Under the pieces are notes generated by a model. That model had not been told where the DNA came from. It saw only the letters and a program-made list of their open reading frames with translations, and did no database searches. A stretch of DNA of 64,000 bases from Ahaetulla prasina (lineage: Eukaryota; Chordata; Lepidosauria; Squamata; Colubridae). The position numbers were made by a program, and so were the translations under genes. The stretch is taken from positions 143,610,464 through 143,674,463 of the forward strand of contig NC_080541.1 of assembly GCF_028640845.1 (NCBI RefSeq), read 5' to 3'. Of this stretch, positions 20,710 through 45,954 are shown piece by piece. Within the stretch, counting starts at the first letter, position 1. Each line of letters begins with the position of its first letter.

Positions 20710-23285
20710 ATATACCCTGAAACAATTGGTGCTATCAAGTATGGAGCATTTTGTAGCATTATCTACACAATGTGCTCCATAAGACAACCTTCTTGCCCTA
20801 ATTTTAAAATATATAGTTGGATCTTAAGAGAATTTCACAATACAGTTTAGCGCACTTTTGCAGTGTCAAGAAGTAACAATATTAAAAGATTTAGACGGAC
20901 AAGAGCCAATTACTCAGTACATTTAACCATTGACATAATTTCTCCGAATCTCCCTGTCCTATGGGAGACGGCTGTTTGTCCTAAACGTACTTTCTGACTT
21001 TAATACAGAGGATAAGATGGAGCATGATTAAACTGGAAAAAAGGGTATTGCCTAACAACTTATTATTTTCTTATATAACCCGAGAGTAAGTAGGTGTTTG
21101 ATATACTTCAAGAAAAAACACAGCCAAACCTCCAAGTAGCTTGATGAGAATTCGGTTTCTTAAGCTTTGAAAAATGAGCTTTCCTGTCTTGAACGAGAGA
21201 ATGCACAAAATAATATATTAGTACCCAGTGACCTCTCTATAATGCATGCTAGTAACTATAAATCAAATGTTAAAAAGTTACCCAGCAATTTATTTAAAGT
21301 TTGAATTGAATTAAAGTTTTAATGACTGATCCCGTGCCCCCACCCACCCAGACTACATCGGAGCTCTTACCTAGAGAAAACGTATCTCTCCTAAAAAGGC
21401 ATTAAAAGCTGCGGTGGTTGGCTTTTTGAAATAATTTGTTTGTAAAGTGCCATCATTACCTTACAAATTGATAATGGTGACTTGTATCTTTTTAGAGAGG
21501 AAAAACAAATGTGTTCATTTGTGGTGAAATATGAAAAGGGACTTACATTAGCAAGAGCATAATCCCTCAGCTATTTTGAGAAACTAATTACAAAGGGAAA
21601 TCAATTGGCTTATATAAAGATTCAGGATAATACTGTTTGATTATATAGAAAATCTTATTGTTAACAAACATTTTTAATCTGCTAAGAAGGCAGTAGAAGG
21701 CAGTATTAAAATTTGTGCTCCATTGGACTGCTGAATGAGATAGGCAATATAATTATCTTTACTCTTAAAATAAATCTCACAGAGCCCAATATAATTTACT
21801 GCTTAGCATGCATATTACAAGTTGTAGCATGTACAGTGCAGCCTTCTCAACAACTCCCACCCATTTCAGAAGACTTTAACACTGCAAATACTGATAATAT
21901 CAGTGTTACCGGTAGTAGGATTAATATCAGAAATCTATTATTGTACAAAAGTAACCATGATTAAGTACAGTAACGGTAACACAGGTTTTATAAGTCAATC
22001 TCTCAATCCTGTATTTTATTTTTAAGTAAAGATTAAATATGAATATACTAATTTGTTTTATTATTTTAGCAAGGATAATTTTGTTATGGAAAATTAAAAA
22101 AGGCAACATGGTTAGGTAGTTTATCTTAGTTAGTTTCTTCCTTGTAAACTGTCATGGAGTTCATAGACTATTTTAAGGAAGACACTCACCTGAACCTTAG
22201 CATAATTTAAGGAAATTTATGAAAGGGAAGATTTAGAATACCATTTTTTATCTGAAATCATTCGTGTACACCAAAAAGCTGCTTTGGAGAAACAAGGCTA
22301 CCCTGAACAATGTGGGATTGGAGGGGAGGATTTGTCCGAAATTATATTTGGTTCTCAGATGTCAACTTAAGGAAGGTAAGCGAAGGAAAGTTCCTTTGTC
22401 AAATTCAAAAGCAATCTCTGAAACTCCACAGAAAATAAAATGGATTTCTGGGAAAAGAAAGAAACAGGATATTGTCTTTTCACGGGTTTCCTTAAATTAT
22501 GTTAGGGTTACTGTGATCAAAACTGCATAACATTCATGTATTCATTCTGATGCTATTCTCACAACTTTTCCGTGCAATATAAAGAGAATATGTTAGCAAA
22601 TAAACATGCAAAAATAACTACAATGGATTCTATTTCAAAAGTGAAATGTCAGTTATGGCTAAGATTTCTCTGCCCACGTATATTTACGCATACATCCTGC
22701 CCCTCCCTATCTGTATTGCAGAAAGGATTTGAACTTGCATTTAACATCAACAAAAGTGCAGTTGAAGTGAAGGCGGTGGTTATCTATTAATTCCTGCATG
22801 AACTGATTATTTGCAGGACTGCCTGTCTCTAGTTGTATTGTTCCATCCCATGTCCTCTGCCAAGTTAGGCATGTTCCAGGTCCTGTCATTTGGCTGGACC
22901 CAGGAAGAATACCACTTCCATGGCAATGCCTGGCTCTTGAATGATCTTCCCTGAAATTCAGTTGGCCCCGATTCTGCTAGCTTTTCACAAGGCATTAAAA
23001 AATTGGCTTTCAGGCTGGATGTTAGATGTGTTCACTTTGGGAGATAGTATGATGTGGATTAACAGCCAGATTGTATGTTTTGTTGTTATTGTTGACTACA
23101 GCTAACCATGTCTTTTTAGCTGTTCCTTGGCAAGTTGACAGACATATAAATTGATTAAACATCTCCTCTTCAGAACTTGAGTAACTATTGTCACTTTGAA
23201 TGTACACCAATCAGCATACATTAAAATGAAATTTCATTGCATACAGCCCTCAAAGGGTCATCCCCTCCAATACATACCACCACCA

Positions 23286-23308
23286 CCTCCTCCTCCTCCT
23301 CCTCCTCC
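23286..23308 (+). repeat. (CCT)n microsatellite
   Basis: Seven uninterrupted CCT units. Confidence 0.9.
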
Positions 23309-23369
23309 GATAACAGAAGTCTTTAACTTTTCCTATTTCTTCCATTGGAACCAAGGGTTCTAATGACCC

Positions 23370-23370
<1 letters not shown>

Positions 23371-23436
<66 letters not shown>

Positions 23437-23470
23437 TTCGATTTGTATACCGCCCTTCTCCCGAAGGACC
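23371..23470 (-). mobile_element. (TTTA)n with a stub of L2-type LINE 3' tail
   Basis: About 17 TTTA units, then the minus-strand hairpin sequence of the LINE tail, which is cut before its second arm. Confidence 0.75.
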
Positions 23471-25922
23471 CTTGTTAACTCCCTATACTCAATGCTTAAT
23501 ATCTAGACATAGTACCATGCTATGTATTCCAGTAATAGCTTGGTTCCCCTACCTGCTTCATGGGAAGATAAAGCATTAATCTCATGCAATTTTGAGGAGG
23601 GTGAGATAGAGTGTCAAAATCATACTTATTGCTAATGTATGGAATCTCATTGATTTGCTGAAATGAAATCCCCATTAAAATTAATCCCAGTGTTTAGAGT
23701 CCCAGAATATACAGAAGCAGCAAAATATACTGTCATCAATATAAGTTGTGATTGATGAAGCATTTTTTCCCCAAAATAACCACATACTGTACTAATATTG
23801 TTGTTTTTTTTGTTCAACAAACATGCTGATTTATCTAATAAAGAATGATTGCAGGACTTGTCTCAATCTACAAATGGACCAGGTTTTTTTTTTAGTCCAG
23901 TAATAAAAGAGTACAAATCCAGCCAGTGATCTTATAACTGCTTTTTTGATATGGCCTTACATTGCTGAAGTTTAAATACAAATATTTCTAAATTTTAGCA
24001 ATATATGCTAACATTTCAATGATTTGATCAATGATATTGATAATCCAATATTGTATTTTGCTGTCTCTTATTCAACAGATCTCCTTAGATTAGACCTCCT
24101 TGTGGCTGCCGTGTCTTGGCGTTTTTAGTTATCTTTGAGAAAAATCAGAAGTCAGATCCATATTTGAAGAGTGCACATTTTGCCTTTGCTATTCCCCCAG
24201 TGAAATCACACATAGCCCCATCAGAGCAGGAAAAACATAGGAACTTAGGTCTTGTAAGTTTTTATTTGTGCTCACAAATTGCTTTTGAAACAGCAGATTC
24301 TCAGCAAGAAAGCAGTCTTGAGAAGCATCAGGGCCTCCCAAAGAGGCTGTTTAATTAGAAATCTATATGAGAAGATGCACCTGAAGGGCTCTGACCTTCT
24401 AACTAGTTTGAGTGGATTCCTAAATAAGCATGGAATTGTAGCAGTTTAAAATTAGATTTTTTTATTAAAAACATAGAATACACATGAATAATGGAGTAGG
24501 TTTTGCCTCTTTGTAAAAAAAATAATTGCTGCTCTTTAGATGACATTTGTAACTGATTGTATTCAGGAACTTAGTGACAAAATCACGAAGTGAAATATCT
24601 ATATTGTACTTTCTGCATTGGTGCTTACATATTTTCATTTATAAAGCATTTTTTAAAAAAGCATTATGAGATGTAATGCTGATTTACAAATTCCAGGAGA
24701 CGTAGGGTACAATAAAAGCCAAATAGCGAAGCTTTATTGAATTACAGCACAAAATATAATAAACATACTATTGAAAATAATTACAGGAATGAAGTGGGCA
24801 CTTATTTTCCTGGACTAAACGGAAATACCGCAGCTACATTGATTGGGTTGCCACCCATCACAATGACAATGGCATATGAGATAGGGGCAACACTGATGAA
24901 GTACTTAGTGAACATTGACATAGTTTACCTACCAGCTGGAGTATATTTTTATGTTGTTTATGATAAATGTATATAACTGAGTTTGCACTTCACTGGCTTT
25001 TTAAAGTCTTGCTGTTTGTATACATTTGTGTAGACTGATCTTGTCTGAAGTACATTCAATAATGTCTAAAGCAATAAGTTGCATGTGGACACAAGGCATT
25101 GGTTAATTAGAATAAAGGAAAAGAATGCAGCTGTTTCTTGTATTTTTTTCCCTGTTAAAATGGTGTCTTCTATAATTGCTATATTTAATCAGTAAATGCA
25201 AATACAATAGATGAAGAGAACTTGGTATTCCTTAGTATCTTTGGAATGAGTAAGTTACTTATTGGCACAGCCACAAGATAAACCTTTTTTTTCTTAGGAG
25301 GACACAATTTTAAAAAATTCTACTTATAGTAATAAATGTTATAGTTAAATAAATTAAGATGACTCATGCACACATTCCAATTGTGCTGCAACAAAAGTTG
25401 AATGTAATTAAAAGACATCAGTTGAAAGTTAAAGCTTTTTACATAAAAATACTAAAGTTTTTTATATAGAAATATTTCTATATTTCTATTCTATATTTCT
25501 ATATTCTATATATAAAATATTTTGTATAGAAATATTTATATAGAAAAGTGATCTTTCACTGTACTGTCACATTCTACATATATATTGATAATGGAGTATG
25601 ATTAAAAGCATGTTTCATTAGACAGCTGTCATTTCCACATTTAAGCATTTCAAGGACAATATCTTAGAAAGTGTATATTAAGCATTCATTTCTAGTAGGT
25701 CTCTCATTTCTCTACTCAAGATCTCATATAAACAGTTGTCATGTTTTCAGTAATGTACAGAAGATGCCGTAAATCTCTGTAGAGCTGGATTGCAAAGAAT
25801 GCTGTCCCCAAAGCTTTTATTGAGTACAAAAAAACGTGGGCCATTTTTTCATATTTGGATTTTAAAAACCAAAATGTGACCTCAGCCTACAATATAAATT
25901 GACACCATTCCTGTCATTAAAG

Positions 25923-26110
25923 GGCCGTAGTGGCGCAGTGGTTAGGATGCAATTCTGCTGATTGCCAGCAGTTTGATTCTGGGCAGCTCAAAGTTGACTC
26001 ATCTTCCATTCTTCTGAGGTCAGTAAAATGAGGACCCAGATTGTTGGGAGAAATATGCTGACTTTGCAGACCACTTAGAATGGCTTGTAAACCACTATGA
26101 AGCAGTATAT
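25923..26110 (+). mobile_element. Sauria SINE, full length, tail-to-tail with a second copy
   Basis: tRNA-like A box (GTGGCGCAGTGGTTAGG) and B box (GTTTGATTCTG), the central block AAAATGAGGACCCAGATTGT, and an AGCAGTATATA tail. The tail runs straight into an inverted copy at 26111. Confidence 0.9.
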
Positions 26111-26195
26111 ATATATACTGCTTCATAGTGCTTTACAGCCCTCTCTAAGCGGTTTACAAAGTCAGCATATTGCCCCCAAACTTTCAATTCTCACT
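26111..26195 (-). mobile_element. Sauria SINE 3' fragment, inverted
   Basis: Reverse complement of the SINE 3' third (GCTTTACAGCCCTCTCTAAG, AAGTCAGCATATTGCCCCC). It forms a 38-bp perfect palindrome with the neighbour at 26093-26130. Confidence 0.88.
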
Positions 26196-27330
26196 TCTTC
26201 AAAACTGAGATTCCACTCATATTGCCAGCCTAATCGTTCCATCTCTTTTCTAGTGTGCATAAAGCTACCAATATTTTAGGAAAATTGTTTTCCCCAGTGG
26301 CTATACACAATCTTCCATAGATCCTGGATGTAAATGAATCTGAATTTATATTAAGCTTTTTTAATGGTTGTTTTTTTAAATGTTGAATTTACAATTGAAT
26401 TCTGACAGTGTACCTGCTCAGAGCTCAAGTAAAAGAACACTATTGGTTTTGATTATTTCTTGGTTCACCTGCAAGATGATAAGAGCGCGATAACCCAAAG
26501 AAGACCAAGGACAAAACGCTAACTTGTATCCCAGTTCCTATAACAAATAATTTTGATTATGGATAAAAAGATTTGGAGGAGAGAAAACTATTCTTTTCCC
26601 ATCCATTTCTGAAAAACATATTCAGCAAAAGTTCTGAAATACTTAGAATTACGATGCAACTAAAACAATTGTAATTTTAACAATGTATTGCCACATGGAT
26701 AGCGATGTATTTTATATGCTAGTTAGAACTAAGAACCAGATGTTTTCCAATAGAAATTGTGGAATATTGTAATAGTGCCTCGGGCCCAAACTGTATGGCT
26801 TTAATAAATACTTATATAAACTCAACCCTGGCCTGGTGTAATTGGCTATGAAACTGCTGGACTGAAGGCATTTTGAAAATAATAGGAACATATGGACGAT
26901 GGGAACCAAATGTTCAGATTTACTCTACTATCTGTTCCATCTGACCTGGCAATTCTCTTATGGAAAACTATGGTAATCTACAGTATTGTGTGATGGTTTA
27001 CATAGGACACTTAACAAAATTTGCTTAATAAAGATTTGTTGAGCAAGCCCTGGTTGGCTTGGTTCAAACAACATGCTGTTCCATAAATCATAACTGATTC
27101 ATGCAAAGTGAATCTGAAAATAAACTTTATGTTTTAAGCTGATATAGTAACTGTAACGTGCTATATTTGAAAATTAAGTTATGTTACTGCCATGCCTTTG
27201 ATTTAAAATAAGGACTCATATCCAACTTTACTGAGAATTAGAGAAGACCCAGATTACATAAATCAGTTATCTCATGTATGGTCTTGTATTCTCCGCAAAC
27301 TGAAAAAAAAATTCTTGAGAACAAATATTT
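26196..27330. other. Intergenic sequence
   Basis: No gene or recognised repeat. Confidence 0.45.
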
Positions 27331-27846
27331 GAATAGAATAGAATAGAATAGAATAGAATAGAATAGAATAGAATAGAATTTTATTGGCCAAGTGTGATTG
27401 GACACACAAGGAATTTGTCTTGGTGCATGTGCTCTCAGTGTACATAAAAGAAAAGATACGTTCATCAAGGTACAACATTTACAACACTATTGATGATCAA
27501 TATATCAATATAAATCATAAGGATTGCCAGCAACAAGTTATAGTCATACAGTCATAAGTGGAAAGAGATCGGTGATGGGAACTATGAAACGATTAATAAT
27601 AGTGCAGATTCAGTAAATAGTCTGACAGTGTTGAGGGAATTATTTGTTTAGCAGAGTGATGGCCTTCGGGAAAAAACTGTTCTTGTGTCTAGTTGTTCTG
27701 GTGTTCAGTGCTCTATAGCGTCGTTTTGAGGGTAGGAGTTGAAACAGTTTATGTCCTGGATGCGAGGGATCTGCAAATATTTTCACGGCCCTCTTCTTGA
27801 TTCGTGCAGTATACAGGTCCTCAATGGCAGGCAAGTTGGTAGCAAT
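27331..27846 (-). mobile_element. L3/Rex1-type LINE, 5'-truncated, AATAG tail
   Basis: (GAATA)n at 27331-27378, the 3' UTR, then the RT C-terminus on the minus strand (LYTARIKKRAVKIFADPSHP, GHKLFQLLPSKRRYRAL). Very close to the copy at 33846. Confidence 0.93.
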
Positions 27847-28828
27847 ATATATTTTGTAATATATATTACAAAAGTATCTAGGCATATCTAGAGATAATTT
27901 TAATAAATTTAAACATTGCTTTGGAAATGGTGTCATCAGTGAGATAACAGGAAAATCTACCCAGAAGGTAAAAAATATTGTAAACCTAAAATCTATATGA
28001 AGGCCTTATATTTATAATTTAAATAATATATAAGTAACATGTTTGTGGGGATTTTTCAACACCAAATATAAGACAGTTTTCCTGAAGTTTGCACCTTTCA
28101 GGTGTGTTTACAGCACAGACCTCACTAGTCTCAGGATGTTTGGCTTTGGATCAAAACTAGTTTTGAAGTAAAGTGGGAAATATCTTAAAGTAGAGCAAGT
28201 ACATGATACTAAATGCCCTTGGAAATAAAAAAAAACATGAAGAAAATGTGGATATTACTCTCCCATTAAAATGTATAGCATTTTATCTATTGTGTTGAAG
28301 ACTGAATTCATGAGTACATCATGGTACTTTTCAATTTTTAGTAGGTAGTAACTGTCTAACTTGATTCATTTTGGTGAACTCAGACATTCTATATTCAAAT
28401 TGTACCTGGAAAAGTAATTACCTTTGTAGCAGACATACTTTTTTTTTTTTTACATTTTAATTAATTGAAACATTTTCATTCCACTCTAAAACTGTAAGGG
28501 TTCAGTCTATAACAAATATAATAGCGGCCAATTAAAATTCATATATTGAAGCAATTAAAATCATAAAAAAATATCATTGACAATCAGGACTAAAATATGA
28601 ACATGAAAGAAATAAAAACAAGAAATGTATGGAAGAAAGATTTTGCACTTTTGAGATTCAGCAGGGTTGTGAAACATTGTTATCATGGATGGTTGTACAG
28701 CCAGCCAGATGTTTACATTGGATTTGTTATTTTTGTCTACCTATTGGATCCTTCCCAATAGGGATAGGCAGATGGTGTTGCTTAGTAATATTAAAGACAT
28801 TGTTCCAGGAAGTAAGCTGTTCCAAGTA
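27847..28828. other. Intergenic AT-rich sequence
   Basis: No gene or recognised repeat. Confidence 0.45.
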
Positions 28829-29745
28829 CATATAGCCCTTGCTTAACTACCACAATTGGGACTAGAATCTTGGTCCTTGAAAAAAGCAGTAGTTAAGCAA
28901 GATGTCATGATTGCTTTGCTCAACAAATGCAATCCTAGCACTCCTGCTTGTGGTCATTAAGTGATCATGCAGATCATTAAGCAGATGGAGTCCCCAGTAA
29001 GGAGCGAGGGTGGGAGACCCTGGAGGCTCTGCTCAGGAGCTGAAAAATCCAAGCAGGATTTTCAGACCCTAAGGGAGAGACATTTGCACAGGGCCTATGC
29101 AGGCTAATGCTACAGCCCCAGCCCGCTACCCCCAGGAACCTCATATTCTTACCTAACTGCCCTACCTCTACACTCAGGAGCTGAAAATCCTCCTCCAAAA
29201 TCCAAGCAAGATTTTCAACCGCTGAGTGAAGAGCTAGCTATGCAACCTGCACTGGGCCTCCCCATCTGCCTGAGGTACCTCACAATCCTTATCTTACCAG
29301 GCTGCTTCTTTGCTTACTGCTAGGATTTTGGCTTCCTCTCATCTCTGTGCACTGAAGGGAAAGCCGGGATGAAGAATCAGAGCCCTCCTCCCCATCAAAG
29401 AAGGAGTTCAGCTCTCCTCAGCAGGCAGCTCTTTCATTCAGCCCCCAGAGTTGAGAGAGAATCCCCTTGATAGGCGGCAGCAGCTTGCAAGTTTCCTGCT
29501 GGCTTCCCTATTGACTTTCTAGGAAAGCTGGCAGAGAAAATTGCAAAAGATTATCACAGGATTGTGGACACTTGGCAAGTAGTTGTATATGCAAACAGAT
29601 TGCCAATCACCCAGGTCACAATCACATGACCATGGGTGGAGGGGGTTGCAACATTGTATGACGGCTTGCTTTTAACAAGCCAGAAAGCACCCTTTTCTGA
29701 GACCATTGTAAATGGTTGTTAAATGATTGGTCATTAAGTCAAGCT
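28829..29745. repeat. Diverged CAGGTAGTCC-family repeat with an internal imperfect duplication
   Basis: The edges (CCCTTGCTTAACTACCACAA at left, GGTCATTAAGTCAAGC at right) match the MITE family. The middle has two related units of about 140 bp near 29033 and 29175, both starting CAGGAGCTGAAAA. Confidence 0.5.
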
Positions 29746-29926
29746 GCTTGTTGCAATTGACAATTTGGTCAGTGGTGATGGTGTTCAAGGGGTGCTCACA
29801 ATGTTTTGAGATTCACCCAAGGCACCTATTAGTTTGGTACTATCTTTGCTTTCTTTTGCCACAGTCATTCCACTTCTATTTGCAGGTCTTTATATTTAGT
29901 GATTGTCTCCAGTTCTTTTTCTTCTA

Positions 29927-30813
29927 CAGGTAGTACAATTTACGGCCACTATTGAGCCCAAAATTTATGTTGCTCAGTGAGAAAATTTGTTAGTGGGTTT
30001 TGCTCCATTTTATGACTTCCTTGCCACCATTGTTAAGTGAATCACTGTAATTGTTAAATTAGTAACCCAGTTGTTAGGTCAGTGGTTCTCAACCTGTGGG
30101 TCGGGACCCCGTTGGGGGTCGAATGATGATTTGCCAGGGGTCGCCTAAGACCATCGGAAATATGGGAAGTATACTTGCGAGTCGAAGAATCGCGCGCCAA
30201 GCCAGCTACAGGCTCTTCAAATCGCTAGCCGAATTCGGCTTCAGGCGCGATGAATTAAAAAAGAGAGAAATCTTTGCTCTGATGTCTCCCTCTCAAGCCA
30301 GCTGCAATCACTCCCAATCGCTAGCCTAATCTGGCTTCAGGCGCGATAAACTTAATAGGGGAGGAGTCTCCGCTTTAATGCCTCCGTCCTCAAGGCAATC
30401 GCAAGCAGTTCAGATCGCTAGCCAATACGGCTTCAGGCGCGATAAATTCAAAACGAAAATAATTTTACGGTTGGGGTCGCCACATCGTGGGGAATTGTAT
30501 TAAAGGGGTCGCCACATTGTGGGGAATTGTATTAAAGGGGTCGCAGCACTATAAAGGTTGAGAACCACTGTGTTAGGTGAATCTGTTCTCCCCATTGACT
30601 TTGCTTGTCAGAAGGTTGCAAAAGGTGATCACATGACCCAAGGACCCTACAACCATCATTAATGTGAGTCAGTTGTCAAGCATCTGAATGTAAATCTCAT
30701 GACCATGTAGATGCTGCAACGGTCGTAAGTCTGAAAAATGGTCAGTCACTTTTTTCAATGCTGTTGTCACTTCAAATGGTCACTAAGTGAACTGTTAAGT
30801 CGAGGACTATCTG
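29927..30813. mobile_element. TA-type MITE (CAGGTAGTCC family) split by a SPIN-like insertion
   Basis: CAGGTAGTACAATTTACGGC to AAGTCGAGGACTATCTG. The family blocks continue in order on both sides of the SPIN-like element at 30080-30570. Confidence 0.85.
30080..30570 (+). mobile_element. SPIN-like non-autonomous hAT transposon, copy 1
   Basis: Begins CAGTGGTTCTCAACCTGTGG and ends GGTTGAGAACCACTG, matching the ends I recall for SPIN (space invader) hAT elements. Flanked by perfect TGTTAGGT octamers (30072-30079 and 30571-30578). It is nested in the TA-type MITE at 29927-30813. The interior has repeated GGCTTCAGGCGCGAT blocks and a duplicated GGGGTCGCCACATYGTGGGG unit near 30475-30540. Confidence 0.9.
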
Positions 30814-31041
30814 TATTTTGCTGCCTCCAGGTATTGCAATGTTGTCTTTCTTATTAATAACTGTTAAGTCTGGGGTGTTATTTGGCCAATGGTTGTCTAA
30901 AGACCCAGAGCATCTGTTTTTTTCATTTTCTGTTACTTTGTCTAATTTGTGGTGCCACAAGTTATTTTTCTTCTTTTTAATATCATTATCCCTCCTTTTA
31001 AAATATGGTTTGATTAGCTCAAGACAGCAAACATAAAATAC

Positions 31042-31293
31042 CAGGGGTGAAATCCAGCAGGTTCTGGAAAACCGGTAGCGGAAATTTTGAGTAGTTCGGA
31101 GAACTGGCAAATACCACCTCTGGCTGGCCCCAGAGTGGGGTGGGAATGGAGATTTTGCAGTATCCTTCCCCTGGAGTGGGGTGGGAATAGAGATTTTGCA
31201 GTATCCTTCCCCTACCACTCCCACCAAGCCACACCATGCCCACCAACCCACGCCCACAGAACCAGTAGTAAAAAAAAATGGATTTCACCACTG
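31042..31293 (+). mobile_element. hAT-type MITE, GGTGAAATCC family, copy 2
   Basis: CAGGGGTGAAATCCA to TGGATTTCACCACTG inverted ends. It carries a short internal duplication of the GGGTGGGAAT-GATTTTGCAG unit (31138-31210). Confidence 0.85.
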
Positions 31294-31679
31294 CTTAGTA
31301 CTCCTACTTCCTATTTTCCCCACAAACGACCCTATGAGGTAGACTGGGCTGAGAGAGACTGGCCCAAAATCACCCATCTTACAATTTACCCCACCGTGCA
31401 GTTGTATATGTTTTTTCTAAATCAGGAAAACATATCATAGTTTTAAAAGCCACCAAAAAACAGTCCTGTAAACGAGACATTTTTGTTGATTCCCTTCTTT
31501 GATTGACTGACAAACAACAATTTTCGTGGAAAGTGGCCAGAAAGCAGAAAAAGTGAAAGGCTCTGCTATTTTTTTCCTTTAAGAACTTCATATACTGTAT
31601 ATCTTCATTCTATTATTGGAAAGCTGAGCTCAAATTAAGTCCTTTCTCCTCTCTCTAGCCTAGAATAAGTGGAAATGGA

Positions 31680-32029
31680 CAAGAAAACACCCCAAAGTGC
31701 TTTTTCAAAAGGCAATTGGACTTTTGTTTGGGAAAAAAAAATACAAAATCCAGTTGTCCATGGAGATTCTCAGTCATCCAGGTCATGGTTGTCCCAAAAG
31801 TGCTTTTTCAAGTGGCAGCTGGACTTTGTGATTTTTTTCTTTGAAGACGTTTCGCTTCTCATTCAAGAAGCTTCTTCAGAAAGAGTTGAAGAAGCTTCTT
31901 AGATGAGAAGAGAAATGTTTTCAAAGAAAACTGAGAAAATCCAGTTGCTTCTTGAAAAAGCACCTTTGGGACAAAGTCCAATTACCTTTTGTAAAAGCAC
32001 TTTTGGGACCCTTGGATGACTGAGAATCT
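31680..32029. repeat. Fold-back repeat (GAAGAAGCTTCTT centre), copy 2
   Basis: Inverted arms include GAGATTCTCAGTCATCCAGG with GGATGACTGAGAATCTC, and CAAGTGGCAGCTGGACTTTG with its partner near 31960. Same family as 9095-9256. Confidence 0.75.
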
Positions 32030-32037
32030 CTATAGAC

Positions 32038-32172
32038 CAGAGGTCTCCAACCTTGGTCCCTTTAAGACTTGTGGACTTCAACTCCCAGAGTCCCTCAGCC
32101 AGCAAAGCTGGCTGAGGAACTCTGGGAGTTGAAGTCCACAAGTCTTAAAGGGACCAAGGTTGGAGACCCCTG
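32038..32172. mobile_element. Palindromic hAT-type MITE, copy 1, next to the HCCS promoter
   Basis: 135 bp consisting of two arms of about 66 bp with only a few mismatches and a 3-base loop. The ends are CAGAGGTCTCCAACC and GGTTGGAGACCCCTG. Perfect CTATAGAC duplications flank it (32030-32037 and 32173-32180). Confidence 0.95.
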
Positions 32173-32379
32173 CTATAGACAACAAGAAAACACCTTACAC
32201 TCCCAACCCACGATTTTGCGCAGCCGCGACTCAGCAGCCTAAAGCAAGCACGTTCTACGGTTACCGTGGAAACGAACTACAAGGTAGTTCTCCTTCTAAC
32301 CCGCCCTCTCCTCCGACTGGCGCTCTTCCAAAACCCCGCCCAACACCTCCTTCTCCTCCCCCTTTAAGTCTAATTCGCC

Positions 32380-45020
<12,641 letters not shown>

Positions 45021-45281
45021 TTTATGTTACCAATGCTTCTATTTGATGGTGTGTATTTATGCTCGAAGTCGGGATAATGGAAAAATGAATTATTTTAAAT
45101 GCACCTAAATAGTTTTCTATTTCTATTTGTATTGACCTTTTAGTTGTATTTTACCAGAATACTCAGAGATTCCTCATGTATCAAGACCATTTAATTGGAT
45201 TAGTTGTTAGCAGTATTGCTTTGATATCAGTGCCCTAAATCTACAGTTAAATATAAATTTGATTTTGCTTTGAAAAGAGAA

Positions 45282-45380
45282 AGAATAGAATAGAGTAGAA
45301 TTCTTCATTGGCCAAGTGTGATTGGACACATAATGAATTTGTCTCCGGTGCATAAGTTCTCAGTGTACATACAAATAAAA
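45282..45380 (-). mobile_element. L3/Rex1-type LINE 3' tail fragment
   Basis: AATAG-type tail and CATTGGCCAAGTGTGATTGG, then 3' UTR only. Confidence 0.85.
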
Positions 45381-45578
45381 ATGCTATTTAAAAGGCTGCT
45401 TAAAATCTAAATTATTAAATGTAGTAGAATGGCTTATGTAATGAAGGCCCCTGAATTTGTTGTTCAAAATGATCATAGTCATAAACAAACCATGCTATAC
45501 TTACAAATCAGTGTATAATACCTACTATAAAGTAGTCAGAAATCATTTGATATGATAATTGACAGGCATGATTAGGTA

Positions 45579-45946
45579 CAGGTACTTCTTCACTTAGAAC
45601 CACAATTGGGCCTCAAATTTATGTTGCTAAGTGAGAATTTTTTTAAGTTGAGTTTTGCCCCACTTTTCTTGCCACATTTGTTAAGTGAATCCCTGCAATT
45701 ATCAAATTAGTAACATGGTTGTAAAGTGAATCTGGTTTCCCCATTGACTTTCTCAGAAGGTTGCAAAACATGACCCTGGGACACTGCCACCATCATAAAT
45801 GTGAGTCGGTAGCCAAGCATCTAAATTTTGATCACACATCCACTGCAATAGTCATAAGTAAAAAACAGTTATAAGTCACTTTTTTTAAGTGCTGTTGCAA
45901 CTTTGAACAGTCACTAAGCGAACTGTTGTAAGTTGAGGACTACCTG
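45579..45946. mobile_element. TA-type MITE (CAGGTAGTCC family), full length
   Basis: TA-CAGGTACTTCTTCACTTAG to GTAAGTTGAGGACTACCTG-TA. A further diverged relative follows at 45955-46190. Confidence 0.85.
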
Positions 45947-45954
45947 TATCTTAT

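Larger units (their letters stand above)
20710..25920. other. Intergenic stretch, mostly unique
   Basis: No coding gene found. Contains (CCT)n at 23286-23308 and a long (TTTA)n at 23371-23438 followed by a stub of the L2-type LINE tail (ACCGCCCTTCTCCCGAAGGA, ending near 23470). The open frames here lack conserved motifs. Confidence 0.5.

Noticed and set aside
24737..24976. 80-codon open frame, possible small protein
   Set aside because: No similarity I recognise, AT-rich context, no splice or promoter support.
25923..25990. tRNA-like sequence with A and B boxes
   Set aside because: It is the head of a Sauria SINE, continuing into the SINE body, not a functional tRNA gene. The same applies to the heads at 41.4, 42.7, 48.6, 51.4, 53.5, 55.6, 56.1 and 57.7 kb.
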